A stretch of DNA of 64,000 nt from Lichenicola cladoniae (lineage in GTDB: Bacteria; Pseudomonadota; Alphaproteobacteria; Acetobacterales; Acetobacteraceae): positions 4,221,501 to 4,285,500 of the forward strand of contig NZ_CP053708.1 in NCBI RefSeq assembly GCF_013201075.1. The letters are read 5' to 3'. The translations under genes and the position numbers were made by a program. Of this stretch, positions 1 to 9,409 are shown one piece after another (positions within the stretch are counted from its first letter, which is position 1; the number at the start of each line of letters is the position of its first letter). The notes below the pieces were generated by a model. That model saw nothing but the letters and a program-made list of their open reading frames with translations. It did not search any database and was not told the DNA's origin.

Positions 1-78
1 CTGGCCTCTCCGGTCGCCTCCTACATCACCGGCACGGTGATCGCGGTGGATGGCGGCATGCAGCGATCCCCTCACTGA
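1..78 (+). CDS. SDR family oxidoreductase, C-terminal end only
   Basis: The window opens inside a gene. Frame 1 reads 25 codons to a TGA at 76-78. The segment YITGTVIAVDGGM is the characteristic C-terminal signature of classical short-chain dehydrogenases (the strand and loop closing the Rossmann domain, normally ITGxxxxVDGG). Substrate cannot be inferred from this fragment. The MDR reductase gene follows 38 bp downstream on the same strand, so the two may be cotranscribed. Confidence 0.85.
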   Translation: MASPVASYITGTVIAVDGGMQRSPH

Positions 79-116
79 ATTTCATATCGGCCCGAACCGG
101 CGAAAGGATCTCCATC

Positions 117-1124
117 ATGAAGCTCATCGAACTCACGGCTCCCCGCCTCGACGCATTCCGCACGGCGTCGCGCCCCACCCCGCGCCCGGCCCATGGCGAA
201 GTACTCGTCCGATTGCGCGCCGCCTCCCTCAACTTCCTCGATATCGCCGTCGCGACCGGAGCCTATCCGGGGCCGGTATTTCCGATGGTCCCGGTGGCCG
301 ACGGGGCCGGGGAAATCGCCGAGCTCGGCACCGGTGTCGACGGATGGTCGGTCGGCGATCGTGTGGTCCCGCACTTCATGCCCGACTGGCAGGACGGAAC
401 GCTGACCCCATCCCTGTTTGGCGCCCGCCGCGGCGTGACTCGCCCAGGTAGCCTCGCGGAATACGTGGTGGTCCCCGCCGCCTCGCTGGTTTCCATCCCG
501 GAACATCTGAGCTTTGCGGAAGCCTCGACGTTGCCGATCGCCGCGACGACGGCCTGGCGGGCGGTTCGCTCCGCGAAGCTCGGCCCACACTCCACGGCTC
601 TCCTGCTCGGGACCGGCGGCGTCTCGATCTTCGCGCTGCAGTTCGCCAAGGCGCATGGCGCGAGGGTCATCGTCACCTCGTCGTCGGACGAGAAGCTCGA
701 GCGCGCCCGCGGACTCGGCGCCGACCTCACCATCAACTATCGCGACATTCCGGACTGGAACACCGAAGCCCTGCGACTGACCGGTGGATCCGGTGCCGAC
801 CTGGTGCTCGAGACCGGCGGCACCGAGACATTCCCACGGTCGGTCGATGCCGCTGCACTGGCGGGAACCGTGTTCGTGATCGGCTTCCTGACCGGTACAC
901 AGCCCACCATCGACGTGCTGCCGATCATGGAGAAGGAACTGCGGATCCAGGGCAACAACACCGGTCCGGTCGCCGCTCTGCGTGCAGCCGCCGCCGCGAT
1001 CGCCAGGCATCGTCTGGTCCCGGTGATCGACCAAAGCTTTGCGATGGACGACGTCGCCGAGGCCTACGCGCATCTCGCAGCCGGAGGACGGCATTTCGGC
1101 AAGCTGGTGATCACCATCGACTGA
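117..1124 (+). CDS. zinc-independent MDR alcohol dehydrogenase / quinone oxidoreductase
   Basis: A 335-residue medium-chain dehydrogenase/reductase: an N-terminal GroES-like domain (about residues 1-125, with the SLNFLD stretch typical of quinone-oxidoreductase-like members) and a Rossmann domain with a glycine-rich turn, LLGTGGVSIFALQFAKAHGA, near 160-180. The cysteine cluster of zinc-dependent members is missing, so it is probably a zinc-independent NAD(P)H reductase acting on quinones, enals or other carbonyls. A ribosome site AAGGA lies about 8 bases before the ATG. Its 3' end overlaps the convergent amidohydrolase gene by 14 bp. Substrate is unknown. Confidence 0.88.
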   Translation: MKLIELTAPRLDAFRTASRPTPRPAHGEVLVRLRAASLNFLDIAVATGAYPGPVFPMVPVADGAGEIAELGTGVDGWSVGDRVVPHFMPDWQDGTLTPSLFGARRGVTRPGSLAEYVVVPAASLVSIPEHLSFAEASTLPIAATTAWRAVRSAKLGPHSTALLLGTGGVSIFALQFAKAHGARVIVTSSSDEKLERARGLGADLTINYRDIPDWNTEALRLTGGSGADLVLETGGTETFPRSVDAAALAGTVFVIGFLTGTQPTIDVLPIMEKELRIQGNNTGPVAALRAAAAAIARHRLVPVIDQSFAMDDVAEAYAHLAAGGRHFGKLVITID

Positions 1125-2391
1125 CCTGCGCCGATCGATCCGGGATCCAGCTTTGCAGCAGCCTCGCCAGCACCCGCACGCCGAGCGCTGCATCGCCGGC
1201 CTGGATCGCCTCGGCGGGAGTGTGGCTGATCCCGCCCTTGCAGCGCACGAACAGCATCGCGATCGGACAAAGTGACGCCATCGCCATGGCGTCATGGCCG
1301 GCACCGCTGGGCAACCGTCGGGTCGCCACGCCCTCCGCGGCACAGGCCTGCTCGAGCCGGGACTGCAATGCAGTGTCGCATGGTGCGGCCGGGGCATCAT
1401 GGACCGGTTCGATCGCCAACCGGACGCCATGCGCCTGCGCAATCGCGCCGATGTCGGCCCTGATCGCGTTCCACGCCTTTGTTCGGTCGGTGTCCAGCGG
1501 TGCGCGCAGGTCGAGCGTGAACATCGCCTGGCCCGGGATGACGTTCACAGCACCCGGCTGCACCTCGATCCGGCCGATCGTGGCGGTGACGTCCTGCAGG
1601 CCAAGGGCAATCCGCCTGATCGCAACCAGCATCTCGGCCGCTGCCGCCAGGGCATCGCGACGGCTGGCCATCGGCACCGTGCCGGCGTGTCCCGCCTCGC
1701 CCTCGACCAGCAGCCGGTAGCGGCCGGCCCCGTTGATTGCGGTCACGATCCCGAGCGCCAGACCCGCCTGCTCCAGCACCGGTCCCTGCTCGATGTGCAG
1801 CTCGACGAAACCCAGCACCGGGCCGGCGATCCGCGCCGTCGAGAGCCCATCCGGATCGCCGTCGAACGCCGAAAGCGCCTCGGCCAGCGAGATCCCGTCC
1901 GCGTCCGTGGCGGCAAGCTGGCGTTCGATGTCCAGCGTCCCGGCCAGCGCCCGCGATCCGGTCAGGGTGACCGGGAACCTGACCCCTTCCTCGTCCCCGA
2001 ACGCCAGCAGCAGCACCCCGAACGGCAGCACCACGCCTCGTGCATGCAGCAGTTCCAGTGCAGCCAGCCCGCCGAGCACGCCGAGATTGCCGTCGAAGCG
2101 GCCGCCATCGCGCACGCTGTCGAGATGCGATCCGACCAGCAGGACCGGAACGCCCGGCGTCGGGCCGGCCAGCTCGCCGATCAAGCTCGCGGCCGCATCC
2201 ATCCGCACCGACAGGCCTGCCTCGCGCATCCACCCGCCGACCAGATCGACCGCCCGGCGATGCGCCGGCGACAGGAACAGCCGGCTGAGCCCGTGGCCCG
2301 GCGTATCGGTGCAGTCGGCCAACAGGTCCAGCCGCTGCATCAGCCGCGCGGCGATCGCCTGCGCCTGCCCGTCATCATCCTGCCCGCCCAC
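1111..2391 (-). CDS. M20-family Zn-dependent amidohydrolase (allantoate/ureidoglycolate/N-carbamoyl amino acid type)
   Basis: About 426 residues from a GTG start at 2391, preceded by GGGAGG four bases away; an ATG at 2340 is the alternative, and the frame stays open further upstream but would overlap uraH. Metal-binding motifs of the M20 amidase family are present: SHLDSVRDGGRFDG (His, Asp), GDEEGVRF (Glu-Glu), VELHIEQGPVLE (His) and GAGHDAM near the C-terminus. The family hydrolyses allantoate, ureidoglycolate, ureidopropionate or N-carbamoyl amino acids. The divergent uraH gene starts 73 bp away, which favours a purine/ureide role by context. Exact substrate is inference. Confidence 0.85.
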   Translation of the reverse strand: MGGQDDDGQAQAIAARLMQRLDLLADCTDTPGHGLSRLFLSPAHRRAVDLVGGWMREAGLSVRMDAAASLIGELAGPTPGVPVLLVGSHLDSVRDGGRFDGNLGVLGGLAALELLHARGVVLPFGVLLLAFGDEEGVRFPVTLTGSRALAGTLDIERQLAATDADGISLAEALSAFDGDPDGLSTARIAGPVLGFVELHIEQGPVLEQAGLALGIVTAINGAGRYRLLVEGEAGHAGTVPMASRRDALAAAAEMLVAIRRIALGLQDVTATIGRIEVQPGAVNVIPGQAMFTLDLRAPLDTDRTKAWNAIRADIGAIAQAHGVRLAIEPVHDAPAAPCDTALQSRLEQACAAEGVATRRLPSGAGHDAMAMASLCPIAMLFVRCKGGISHTPAEAIQAGDAALGVRVLARLLQSWIPDRSAQVSRW

Positions 2392-2464
2392 ATTGCCTCC
2401 CGAAGCCGCGTCGCCGGTCTCTATGCTATCCCTGTGCCGAACCTCTACACCGGAACCAGGCCTC

Positions 2465-2815
2465 ATGAGCGCTTCGACCACCGGACGGATCACCACCCAT
2501 GTGCTGGACACCGCAACCGGGCGCCCCGGTGCCGGCATGGCGGTCACGCTGGTACGGTTGTCGCCCGGCGCCCGCGAGCCGATCGGCCGGTTCGTCACCA
2601 GTGCGGACGGCCGCTGCGACGGACCGCTGCTGCAAGGCGCCGCCATGACCTCAGGGGTGTACGAGCTCACCTTCGATGTCTCAGGCTGGCGAGGCGACGC
2701 GACCGGCTTCTACGACGAGATCCCCATCCGCTTCCGGGTCAGCGATGCGGCGGCACACCACCATGTACCACTAATCCTGTCGCCCTATGGGTATTCCACC
2801 TACCGGGGCAGCTGA
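2465..2815 (+). CDS. uraH: 5-hydroxyisourate hydrolase (transthyretin-like)
   Basis: 116 residues, normal for the family. The N-terminal GRITTHVLDTATGRPGAGM and the C-terminal tetrapeptide YRGS are the two diagnostic motifs. The active-site His is in THVLD, an Arg is in EIPIRFRV and the C-terminal Tyr-Arg-Gly-Ser closes the tetramer channel. It converts 5-hydroxyisourate, the product of urate oxidation, to OHCU in the cytosol. It starts 73 bp from the divergent amidohydrolase and is followed after 60 bp by an FAD monooxygenase on the same strand, forming a compact purine-degradation group. Confidence 0.95.
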   Translation: MSASTTGRITTHVLDTATGRPGAGMAVTLVRLSPGAREPIGRFVTSADGRCDGPLLQGAAMTSGVYELTFDVSGWRGDATGFYDEIPIRFRVSDAAAHHHVPLILSPYGYSTYRGS

Positions 2816-2875
2816 CGGCGGCCCACCATTTGCTTACGGCTTCGTGATCCTTCGACGCTCTGCCTGGAGACCGTT

Positions 2876-4330
2876 GTGCCCGACCAGATGACGTTCCCAT
2901 CGAGCCCGGGTCTCGTTGCCCTCGAGCAACGGGTGCGGCGCGATCTCGCACTGATCGACTACCCCGCCCATGCCTGGGTGCCACCGCGTACGGGAGTGCT
3001 CGACGTGGCGATCGTCGGCGGCGGCCAGGGCGGCATCGCCACGGCTTTCGGGCTGATGCGCGAAAAGATCACCAACATCGCGGTGTTCGACCGTAATCCG
3101 GATGGGCGGGAAGGCCCCTGGGTGACCTTCGCCCGGATGCTCACGCTGCGCACCCCCAAGCATGTCACCGGCCCGGATCTCGGCATCTCCAGCCTGACGC
3201 CGCGTTCCTGGTTCGAGGCCACGCACGGTGCCGATGCGTGGGCGGCACTCGGCAAGATCACCCGCCAGGACTGGCAGGCCTATCTCGGCTGGTATCGGGG
3301 GGTGCTCGACCTGCCGGTGCAGAACGACACCGGCGTCGTGGCGATCGAGCCGCATCCCGGCCCTGACGGCGACCTTCTGCGCCTCACCCTGGACGGTCCC
3401 GGCGGCCGGCGAACGCAGCTTGCACGCAAGGTGGTGCTGGCGACCGGCATCGATGGCAGCGGCGCCTGGCACGTTCCGGACTTCATCCGCACGGCGGTCC
3501 CGGCCGACCGCTATGCGCACACCTCGGCGGACATCGATTTCGACCGGCTGCGCGGGCGGCGCATCGGCGTGCTCGGTGCCGGCGCATCGGCGTTCGACAA
3601 TGCCGCCACAGCGCTGGAAGCAGGCGCTGCCTCGGTCACCCTGTGCCTGCGACGGCGCGACCTGCCGCGGATCAATCCGTATCGGTGGATGGAGAATGCC
3701 GGCTTCCTCGGCCACTTCGCCGAGCTGCCTGATCTGATGCGATGGCGTTTCATGCGTCGGATTTTCGACCTCAACCAGCCGCCCCCGCAGGACACCTTCT
3801 GGCGCTGCCGCCGGCACCAGAATTTTTTCCTGCGCATGGGCTGCCCATGGATCGGTGCCCGCATGGATGGCGACGAGATCGTCATCGACACGGGCGTCGG
3901 TTCGGGCGAACGCGAACTGCGGTTCGACCAGCTGATCGTCGGCACCGGCTTCCTGATCGATCTGACCCTGCGTCCGGAGCTTGCTCGTTTCGCTGGCGAT
4001 ATTGCCCTGTGGCGCGATCGTTTCAGCCCGCCCGACGCCGAAGCCCATGCGCTGCTCGGCAGCCATCCGTATCTCGGCGACGCGTTCCAGTTCCAGGAGA
4101 AGCATCCAGGGGCCAGCCCGGCATTACGCAATGTCCATAATTTTACCTTCGGTGCCACCCCGAGCATGGGCCTTTCCGGAGCCTCGATCAGCGGCATGCG
4201 CTACGGCATCTCGAGGCTGGTTTCCGGGCTGGCGCGGGACCTTTTCCTCGACGATGCCGGCCGGCATCTCGATAGCCTGCTCGCCTACGATGTCCCGGAA
4301 CTGACCAGCCTGGACCCTCCACCTGCGTGA
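2876..4330 (+). CDS. FAD/NAD(P)-binding monooxygenase, possible FAD-dependent urate hydroxylase (HpyO-like)
   Basis: 484 residues with two dinucleotide-binding turns: VAIVGGGQGGIATAFGL (FAD, about residues 44-60) and RIGVLGAGASAFDNAA (NAD(P)H, about 230-245), plus the late GTGF motif (near residue 357) of flavin monooxygenases of the SidA/ornithine-hydroxylase architecture. The GTG at 2876 has GGAG six bases upstream; an ATG lies 12 bases later. No urate oxidase gene is visible, and this gene directly follows uraH. FAD-dependent urate hydroxylases of the HpyO type are known partners of UraH. Urate as substrate is therefore a context-based inference; N-hydroxylation of another amine is possible. 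Confidence 0.8.
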   Translation: MPDQMTFPSSPGLVALEQRVRRDLALIDYPAHAWVPPRTGVLDVAIVGGGQGGIATAFGLMREKITNIAVFDRNPDGREGPWVTFARMLTLRTPKHVTGPDLGISSLTPRSWFEATHGADAWAALGKITRQDWQAYLGWYRGVLDLPVQNDTGVVAIEPHPGPDGDLLRLTLDGPGGRRTQLARKVVLATGIDGSGAWHVPDFIRTAVPADRYAHTSADIDFDRLRGRRIGVLGAGASAFDNAATALEAGAASVTLCLRRRDLPRINPYRWMENAGFLGHFAELPDLMRWRFMRRIFDLNQPPPQDTFWRCRRHQNFFLRMGCPWIGARMDGDEIVIDTGVGSGERELRFDQLIVGTGFLIDLTLRPELARFAGDIALWRDRFSPPDAEAHALLGSHPYLGDAFQFQEKHPGASPALRNVHNFTFGATPSMGLSGASISGMRYGISRLVSGLARDLFLDDAGRHLDSLLAYDVPELTSLDPPPA

Positions 4331-4465
4331 CCTGTCGGCAACTTGCCAGAAGCTTGAGCCATGATTGGGGAACCACTGCCCCGGTACCGCGTCCGGAAGC
4401 AACCGGCATCGTTTCCGGTTGGCCGCGGCCATCCGATCGTGGTCTCGTTACGTGGAGTTTCCAGC

Positions 4466-4915
4466 ATGGCGCGCCCGACTAAGCCCACCCCATCGCGCGC
4501 CGGAAAGGCCGCCTCCAAGCCGACCAAGGCTGCGACCCGACCGACGACTGCCGCGCGTGGAAAACAGGTTGCTGCTTCCCCCAGCAAGGACGAGTTGCGG
4601 GCTCGCGTCGAGAAACTGGAGCGCGCCAACACGATCCTGCGCACCAAGAACCGGGCCGGACTGGCCAATTTTCACGAGGCATCCGATCGCGTCACCGAGC
4701 TGGAGACCCGCTTGGAGAAGCTGGAAGTGCAGCTGTCCCGCTCTTCCGCCGGGACGAAGGCCAAGCCGGCAGCCGATGCTGCCAAGCCCAAGCGGTCGCC
4801 CAGTCGTCGGCAGCGCACGAACGAAAATTCGCACGATGCGGATGACGTTACCGCGATGAAAGACTCCAAACTCCATTCCGACCCGGACGAGACCGCGACA
4901 GCCAGCATGCAATAG
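4466..4915 (+). CDS. Ala/Lys-rich coiled-coil protein of unknown function
   Basis: 149 residues. The start at 4466 has GGAG about 8 bases upstream; the frame is open further upstream but lacks a comparable site. Residues 1-45 are basic and rich in Ala, Lys, Pro and Thr; about 45-95 form a heptad-like coiled coil (DELRARVEKLERANTILR and a second helix TELETRLEKLEVQL); the tail is polar and charged. There is no signal peptide or membrane segment. The composition suggests a nucleic-acid-associated or structural protein, but no function is assignable. Confidence 0.65.
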   Translation: MARPTKPTPSRAGKAASKPTKAATRPTTAARGKQVAASPSKDELRARVEKLERANTILRTKNRAGLANFHEASDRVTELETRLEKLEVQLSRSSAGTKAKPAADAAKPKRSPSRRQRTNENSHDADDVTAMKDSKLHSDPDETATASMQ

Positions 4916-4950
4916 CTGGCAGGCCAGCCACCCCCGATAGTCAGGTGCAT

Positions 4951-4986
4951 TTTTATCCGATTGTTTTATCTCTCAATCGGATAAAA
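4951..4986. terminator. bidirectional intrinsic terminator between convergent genes
   Basis: A perfect 13-bp inverted repeat (4951-4963 and 4974-4986) with a 10-base loop. The arms begin with TTTT on one strand and end in AAAA, so each strand ends with a U-run. It sits between the convergent coiled-coil gene (ends 4915) and the PEBP gene (ends 5046). Confidence 0.8.
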
Positions 4987-5045
4987 CGCCTGTCGAAACA
5001 GCAAGCCGGGACTTTCTTCCTACCGGCCTGGGCCTGGGCCAATCC

Positions 5046-5621
5046 TCAGCGACGCTCGTAGGTCCCGACCAGCGTTCCGCGCGCGATCACATGCCCCCGC
5101 AGCGCATCCACGAGGGCGCCGCGGCCGGGCACGCTGCGGAACTCGGGCACCATGTCCAGCGCGAACATCTGGAACGAGTAGTGGTGCGGGCCGTGGCCGC
5201 GTGGCGGATCCGGCGGCAGCCACCCACGCTGCATGTAGGAGTTCCGTCCCATGCCGAGATCCTCGCCCTGGTGACCCGGGCTGGGTAGGGCGCCGGCGGC
5301 CAGTTCGCCATCGAACGGCTTCATGTCGGCCAGAATGGCATGCACCAGCGGACGCGGCGTCGGGCTGTCCTGGTCCTCGATCAACAGCACCAGGCTCTCG
5401 GCCTCGGGCGGCACGCCGATCCAGACCAGGGGCGGCGAGATCTGCTCGCCATCCGCCGTATAGAGAGCGGGGATGGCGGTGCCGGGTGCAAATGCCGGCG
5501 AGGTCAGCTGGATGATATCGGGAACCGCGGCGAAGGCCTCGTCGGCACAGACCAGTGTGTCGGAACCGGGTCGCACGCCCTGGAGGGCCCGGCCCAATCC
5601 GGCTGGAACGTTCTGCAGCAT
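5046..5621 (-). CDS. YbhB/YbcL-type PEBP (Raf kinase inhibitor-like) protein
   Basis: 191 residues. The ligand-pocket segments of bacterial phosphatidylethanolamine-binding-like proteins are visible: TADGEQISPPLVWIGVPPEA, LLIEDQDSPTP, VHAILADM and GPHHYSFQMFALD. Members are compact soluble proteins that bind small anions; their physiological role in bacteria is poorly defined. No clear signal peptide is seen. It is transcribed toward the terminator at 4951-4986 and diverges from hisC. Confidence 0.9.
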   Translation of the reverse strand: MLQNVPAGLGRALQGVRPGSDTLVCADEAFAAVPDIIQLTSPAFAPGTAIPALYTADGEQISPPLVWIGVPPEAESLVLLIEDQDSPTPRPLVHAILADMKPFDGELAAGALPSPGHQGEDLGMGRNSYMQRGWLPPDPPRGHGPHHYSFQMFALDMVPEFRSVPGRGALVDALRGHVIARGTLVGTYERR

Positions 5622-5777
5622 CGGTGTCTCTCCTGGTCTCTGCGGCCTGTACGTTGCGGTTCAGGCAATCCGTCTGAGGACGTTCGAGAGCGTCGACGGT
5701 TCTGACCCTCGCGACACCGTGCGTTCGGTTGCCTATATTCCGTCGAGCCGACCAACCCGAACCGACCGGATACCAGC

Positions 5778-6848
5778 ATGAGCCGCTTCTGGAGTGCCCG
5801 CGTGCACACCCTCACCCCCTATGTTCCGGGCGAGCAGCCGAAGCGCCGCGACCTGGTCAAGCTCAACACCAACGAATGCCCATACGGCCCGTCGCCGCTG
5901 GCGCTGGCGGCGATCCGCGACGCCACCGACGACAGTCTGCGGCTCTATCCGGACCCGACCAGCACCAGGCTGCGCGAGGCGCTGGCGCGCCATCATCGGG
6001 TGACGCCGGACCAGGTGTTCGTCGGCAACGGCTCCGACGAGGTGCTGGCGCACATCTTCCAGGGCCTGCTGCAGCAGGACGCGCCGCTGCTGTTCCCGGA
6101 CATCACCTACAGCTTCTACCCGGTCTATTGCGGCCTCTACGGCATCGGCTACGAGACGGTCGCCCTGGACGAGGATCTGCGCGTCCGGATCGAGGATTAT
6201 CGCCGGCCCTGCGGCGCGATCATCCTGGCCAATCCCAATGCGCCGACCGGGATTGCCCTCGAACTCGAGCAGATCGAGAGGCTGCTCGAGGAGCATCCGG
6301 ACCAGCCGGTGGTGATCGACGAGGCCTATGTCGATTTCGGCGGCCAGTCGGCAGTGACGCTGATCGCGCGCCATCCGAACCTGCTGGTGGTGCAAACCCT
6401 GTCCAAGTCGCGGGCCCTGGCGGGGCTGCGGGTCGGTTCGGCGATCGGCGCCGTGGCGCTGATCGAGGCGCTGGTGCGGGTGAAGGACAGCTTCAACTCG
6501 TACCCGCTCGACCGGCTCGCGGAGGCCGGCGCCACCGCCGCGATCGACGACGAGGACTGGTTCGAGGAGACCCGCGCCCGGATCATGCAGAGCCGTGACC
6601 GGCTGAGCGATGGATTGCGGCGCCAGGGGTTCGAGGTGCTGCCGTCATCGGCGAACTTCCTGTTCGCGCGCCACCCGCACCAAAGCGGGGCCGGCCTGCA
6701 TGCGTCGTTGCGCGCACGCGGCGTGCTGGTGCGGCATTTCACCGTATCGCGCATCGTCGACTACCTGCGGATCAGCATTGGCACCGACGCCGAATGCGAA
6801 GCCCTGCTCACCGCGCTGGCCGGCATCCTCGACGACAACCGGGACTAG
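5778..6848 (+). CDS. hisC: histidinol-phosphate aminotransferase
   Basis: 356 residues, a fold-type I PLP aminotransferase. Key features: [12 protein letters not shown] near the N-terminus, the NPNAPTG motif, [11 protein letters not shown] and the PLP-lysine segment [19 protein letters not shown] with its Lys and Arg, then the C-terminal DYLRISIGT. It transfers the amino group from glutamate to imidazole acetol phosphate in histidine biosynthesis. The gene stands alone, as in many alphaproteobacteria. HisC-like enzymes can also transaminate aromatic 2-oxoacids, so secondary specificity is possible. Confidence 0.93.
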   Translation: MSRFWSARVHTLTPYVPGEQPKRRDLVKLNTNECPYGPSPLALAAIRDATDDSLRLYPDPTSTRLREALARHHRVTPDQVFVGNGSDEVLAHIFQGLLQQDAPLLFPDITYSFYPVYCGLYGIGYETVALDEDLRVRIEDYRRPCGAIILANPNAPTGIALELEQIERLLEEHPDQPVVIDEAYVDFGGQSAVTLIARHPNLLVVQTLSKSRALAGLRVGSAIGAVALIEALVRVKDSFNSYPLDRLAEAGATAAIDDEDWFEETRARIMQSRDRLSDGLRRQGFEVLPSSANFLFARHPHQSGAGLHASLRARGVLVRHFTVSRIVDYLRISIGTDAECEALLTALAGILDDNRD

Positions 6849-7063
6849 AACCTCTCCTGCTGACAGCCGCCACGCAGCCGGGGCCATTGCCGGCGGCGGG
6901 GCGAATCCGGCCACGGCCTCGTAAGCGTCACCGGCAACCGGAAACAGGCGCCCAGGCTGTCAGAAATGTCACAACTGCCCGGCTTGCGCCTGGGATCACG
7001 TAATAACGTTCGTCCCGCTATAGTCCATCCGATATAACGAAGCCGGACACTCGGGGTGAGACG

Positions 7064-9247
7064 ATGACATCAGGATCGACGCGGCTGCTGGCCGTGGTGC
7101 TGGTGGCTGGCTTGCCGACCGGGGCCTTCGCCGCCCCTACAGCCGATGTTGCGCAGGCTCCGGCAGACGGCACGGAGCACATCCTGGTGCGCGGCGAAGC
7201 GCCATATGCATCCGTCGCGCAATACCACGCGAACACTGCACAACTCGGCCCGCTCGGTCAGACATCGATCCTGACGGCGCCGGTGTCGGTCACCGTGCTG
7301 ACCCAGGACTTCCTCGCGAACCAGCAGCTGCGCACGCTGAACGATGCCCTCCGCGCACTGCCGTCGGTCGAGGTGCGCGACCAGCAAGGGCTCGAAGTTT
7401 CGCGCCCGCAATCCCTGGGGTTCCAGGGCTCGATCACCCAGAACACCCGGCTCGACGGCCTCAACATCATCGGCACAACCGCGGTCCCGGTCGAAAACCT
7501 CGACAGCATCCAGGTGCTGAATGGGCTCGGCGGCGCGTTGTTCGGTCCGGAAACACCGGCTGGGGTGTTCGACTACATCCTCAAGCGGCCGACCGACATG
7601 CCGCTCGCCCGCCTCGTCGGCAGTTTCGCGAGCAACGGGATGTTCACCACCGAGGGCGATGTCGGCGGCCGCGTCGGCAAGAACGGCTGGCTCGGCTACC
7701 GGATCGACCTCGTGCATGGCGAGGGCGAAAGCTTCGTGAGTGGCAGCTTCGCGGACCGCACGCTCGGCAGTGCTGCTCTCGACATCCATGTCGACGCCGA
7801 CACGGTGATCCAGGTCAACGGCAGTCATTACGAAGACAGCGGCTACGGCCTGCCGGGTAGCATCGTCTATGACGGCGCCAGCACGAGTTCGACGAACAGG
7901 AACACGATCCTGCCGAGTGCGCCCGATCCGACCCAGCGCGGCCTCGGCCAACCGGGAGCAGGTACCGATCTCATCACCGACACCGGGCTCGTGAAGATCA
8001 TCCATAATTTCGGGGGTGACTGGCGGCTCGAGCTCGGCGGGCTCTACCAGGACGCGCAGCGCAACCTGTTCGGCATCACCAACACGCTCACCGACAATCG
8101 CGGCAACTATACGACGACGAAGAACTTCACCGCCGTCCCGCATTTCACAGACGGCAGCAACGAGGCCTCTCTCAACGGCCACGTGACCATCGCCGGTATG
8201 CGGAACGACCTGACGCTGGCAACCAACGGCTTCATCAACGACCAGTATAATTTCCGCAATTCGATCGTCACGACGCTCGGCAGGTCGAACCTGGCCAACC
8301 CCGCGATCTTCCGTTACGTGGCGATCCCGTCGCACGGTAGCCAATATCTTGCCGGCGACCTGTTCCAGCAATCGATCATCGAGGGAGACACGCTGCATAT
8401 CGATCGGCAATGGGCGGTGCAGGCGGTATTCAGTGAGTCCTTCCTCCGCTCGGAAAGCTTCAGCTCCAAGGACGTCCGGACGAGTGCGGGCAGTACGAAC
8501 GGCACCTTCAGCCCGACGGTAAGCGGGATCTGGACCCCGACCGCCAAGGTCACTGCCTATTTCACCTACGCGAGCAGCGTCGAGGAGAGCGACCAGGCCC
8601 CGACGACCGCGATCAACGCCAACGCCTTCCTCGCTCCGTATCACGACGAGATGTTCCAGGCCGGGGTCAAGTACGCACCGTTCACGAACCTCTTGCTGAC
8701 GGCGGACGCGTTCCGGATGACGCGGCCCTACGCGACCACGCTTAGCGACAATGTCTTCCAGGTGATCGGCGAGCAGCGCGACCAAGGGTTCGAGACCTTC
8801 GCGCAGGGAAACATCCTGCCTTCGCTGAGCGTGCTCGGCGGCTTCACCTATATCGATGCGCGACTGCTCGACTCGGGCAACGTGACAACGGATGGCGGAA
8901 TGATCGTGGGCGTGCCGCAGTGGAAGAGCGATGTGACGCTCGACTGGCATCCGGCTTTCCTGCAGGGACTCGCCTTCACCGGCAGCGCGCATTACGAGAG
9001 CGAACGCGCGGCAACCGATACGAACAATTCCTTCGCGCGTCAGTACGCGACGCTCGACCTGGGCGTTCGCTACGCAACCCGCGTGCTGCGCCATGCGATG
9101 ATCGCAAGACTCGGCGCGATCAACGTGACCGACAAGCATTATTATTCGTCGATCGCGGATGGCAACATCGTCGGCAGCCCCGGTGCCAACACCGCCTATC
9201 TCGGTGCACCGCGGACGGTGCTGGCGAGCCTCGAGTTCGACCTCTGA
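7064..9247 (+). CDS. TonB-dependent siderophore-type outer-membrane receptor
   Basis: 727 residues. There is a cleavable signal peptide (about residues 1-24, ending GAFAA) and a plug domain (about 60-175, with PVSVTVLTQDFLANQQLRTL and the LNGLGGALFGPETPAGVFDY stretch that is conserved in FhuA/FpvA-type receptors). The rest is alternating beta-barrel sequence ending in SLEFDL. It would import a ferric siderophore or another scarce ligand using TonB energy. No exbBD/tonB, siderophore genes or clear Fur box are adjacent. A ribosome site GGGGTGAG precedes the ATG. Confidence 0.92.
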   Translation: MTSGSTRLLAVVLVAGLPTGAFAAPTADVAQAPADGTEHILVRGEAPYASVAQYHANTAQLGPLGQTSILTAPVSVTVLTQDFLANQQLRTLNDALRALPSVEVRDQQGLEVSRPQSLGFQGSITQNTRLDGLNIIGTTAVPVENLDSIQVLNGLGGALFGPETPAGVFDYILKRPTDMPLARLVGSFASNGMFTTEGDVGGRVGKNGWLGYRIDLVHGEGESFVSGSFADRTLGSAALDIHVDADTVIQVNGSHYEDSGYGLPGSIVYDGASTSSTNRNTILPSAPDPTQRGLGQPGAGTDLITDTGLVKIIHNFGGDWRLELGGLYQDAQRNLFGITNTLTDNRGNYTTTKNFTAVPHFTDGSNEASLNGHVTIAGMRNDLTLATNGFINDQYNFRNSIVTTLGRSNLANPAIFRYVAIPSHGSQYLAGDLFQQSIIEGDTLHIDRQWAVQAVFSESFLRSESFSSKDVRTSAGSTNGTFSPTVSGIWTPTAKVTAYFTYASSVEESDQAPTTAINANAFLAPYHDEMFQAGVKYAPFTNLLLTADAFRMTRPYATTLSDNVFQVIGEQRDQGFETFAQGNILPSLSVLGGFTYIDARLLDSGNVTTDGGMIVGVPQWKSDVTLDWHPAFLQGLAFTGSAHYESERAATDTNNSFARQYATLDLGVRYATRVLRHAMIARLGAINVTDKHYYSSIADGNIVGSPGANTAYLGAPRTVLASLEFDL

Positions 9248-9409
9248 TCGCGGTGCGGCTTGAGGATCCTGAAGAGCCGTGACCGGCATCGATCGATCAG
9301 GCCTCGATCGATGGACAGTTGCTTTCCCGACTCGATTGAGATCAGGCTGACCAACAACGCCTCGACGAGGCAATGATACCGGACCGGCCGGCAGCTTCGG
9401 GAAGACAAG

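Noticed and set aside
72-1442. Long minus-strand frames over the MDR gene and similar long shadows at 13807-15633 (upstream of modC), 19767-21716 and 20836-21975
   Set aside because: All overlap genes with clear family motifs and have low-complexity Arg/Pro/Ala composition.
6849-7063. Cobalamin riboswitch before the TonB receptor
   Set aside because: No B12-box-like sequence or suitable helices seen in the 215-bp gap.
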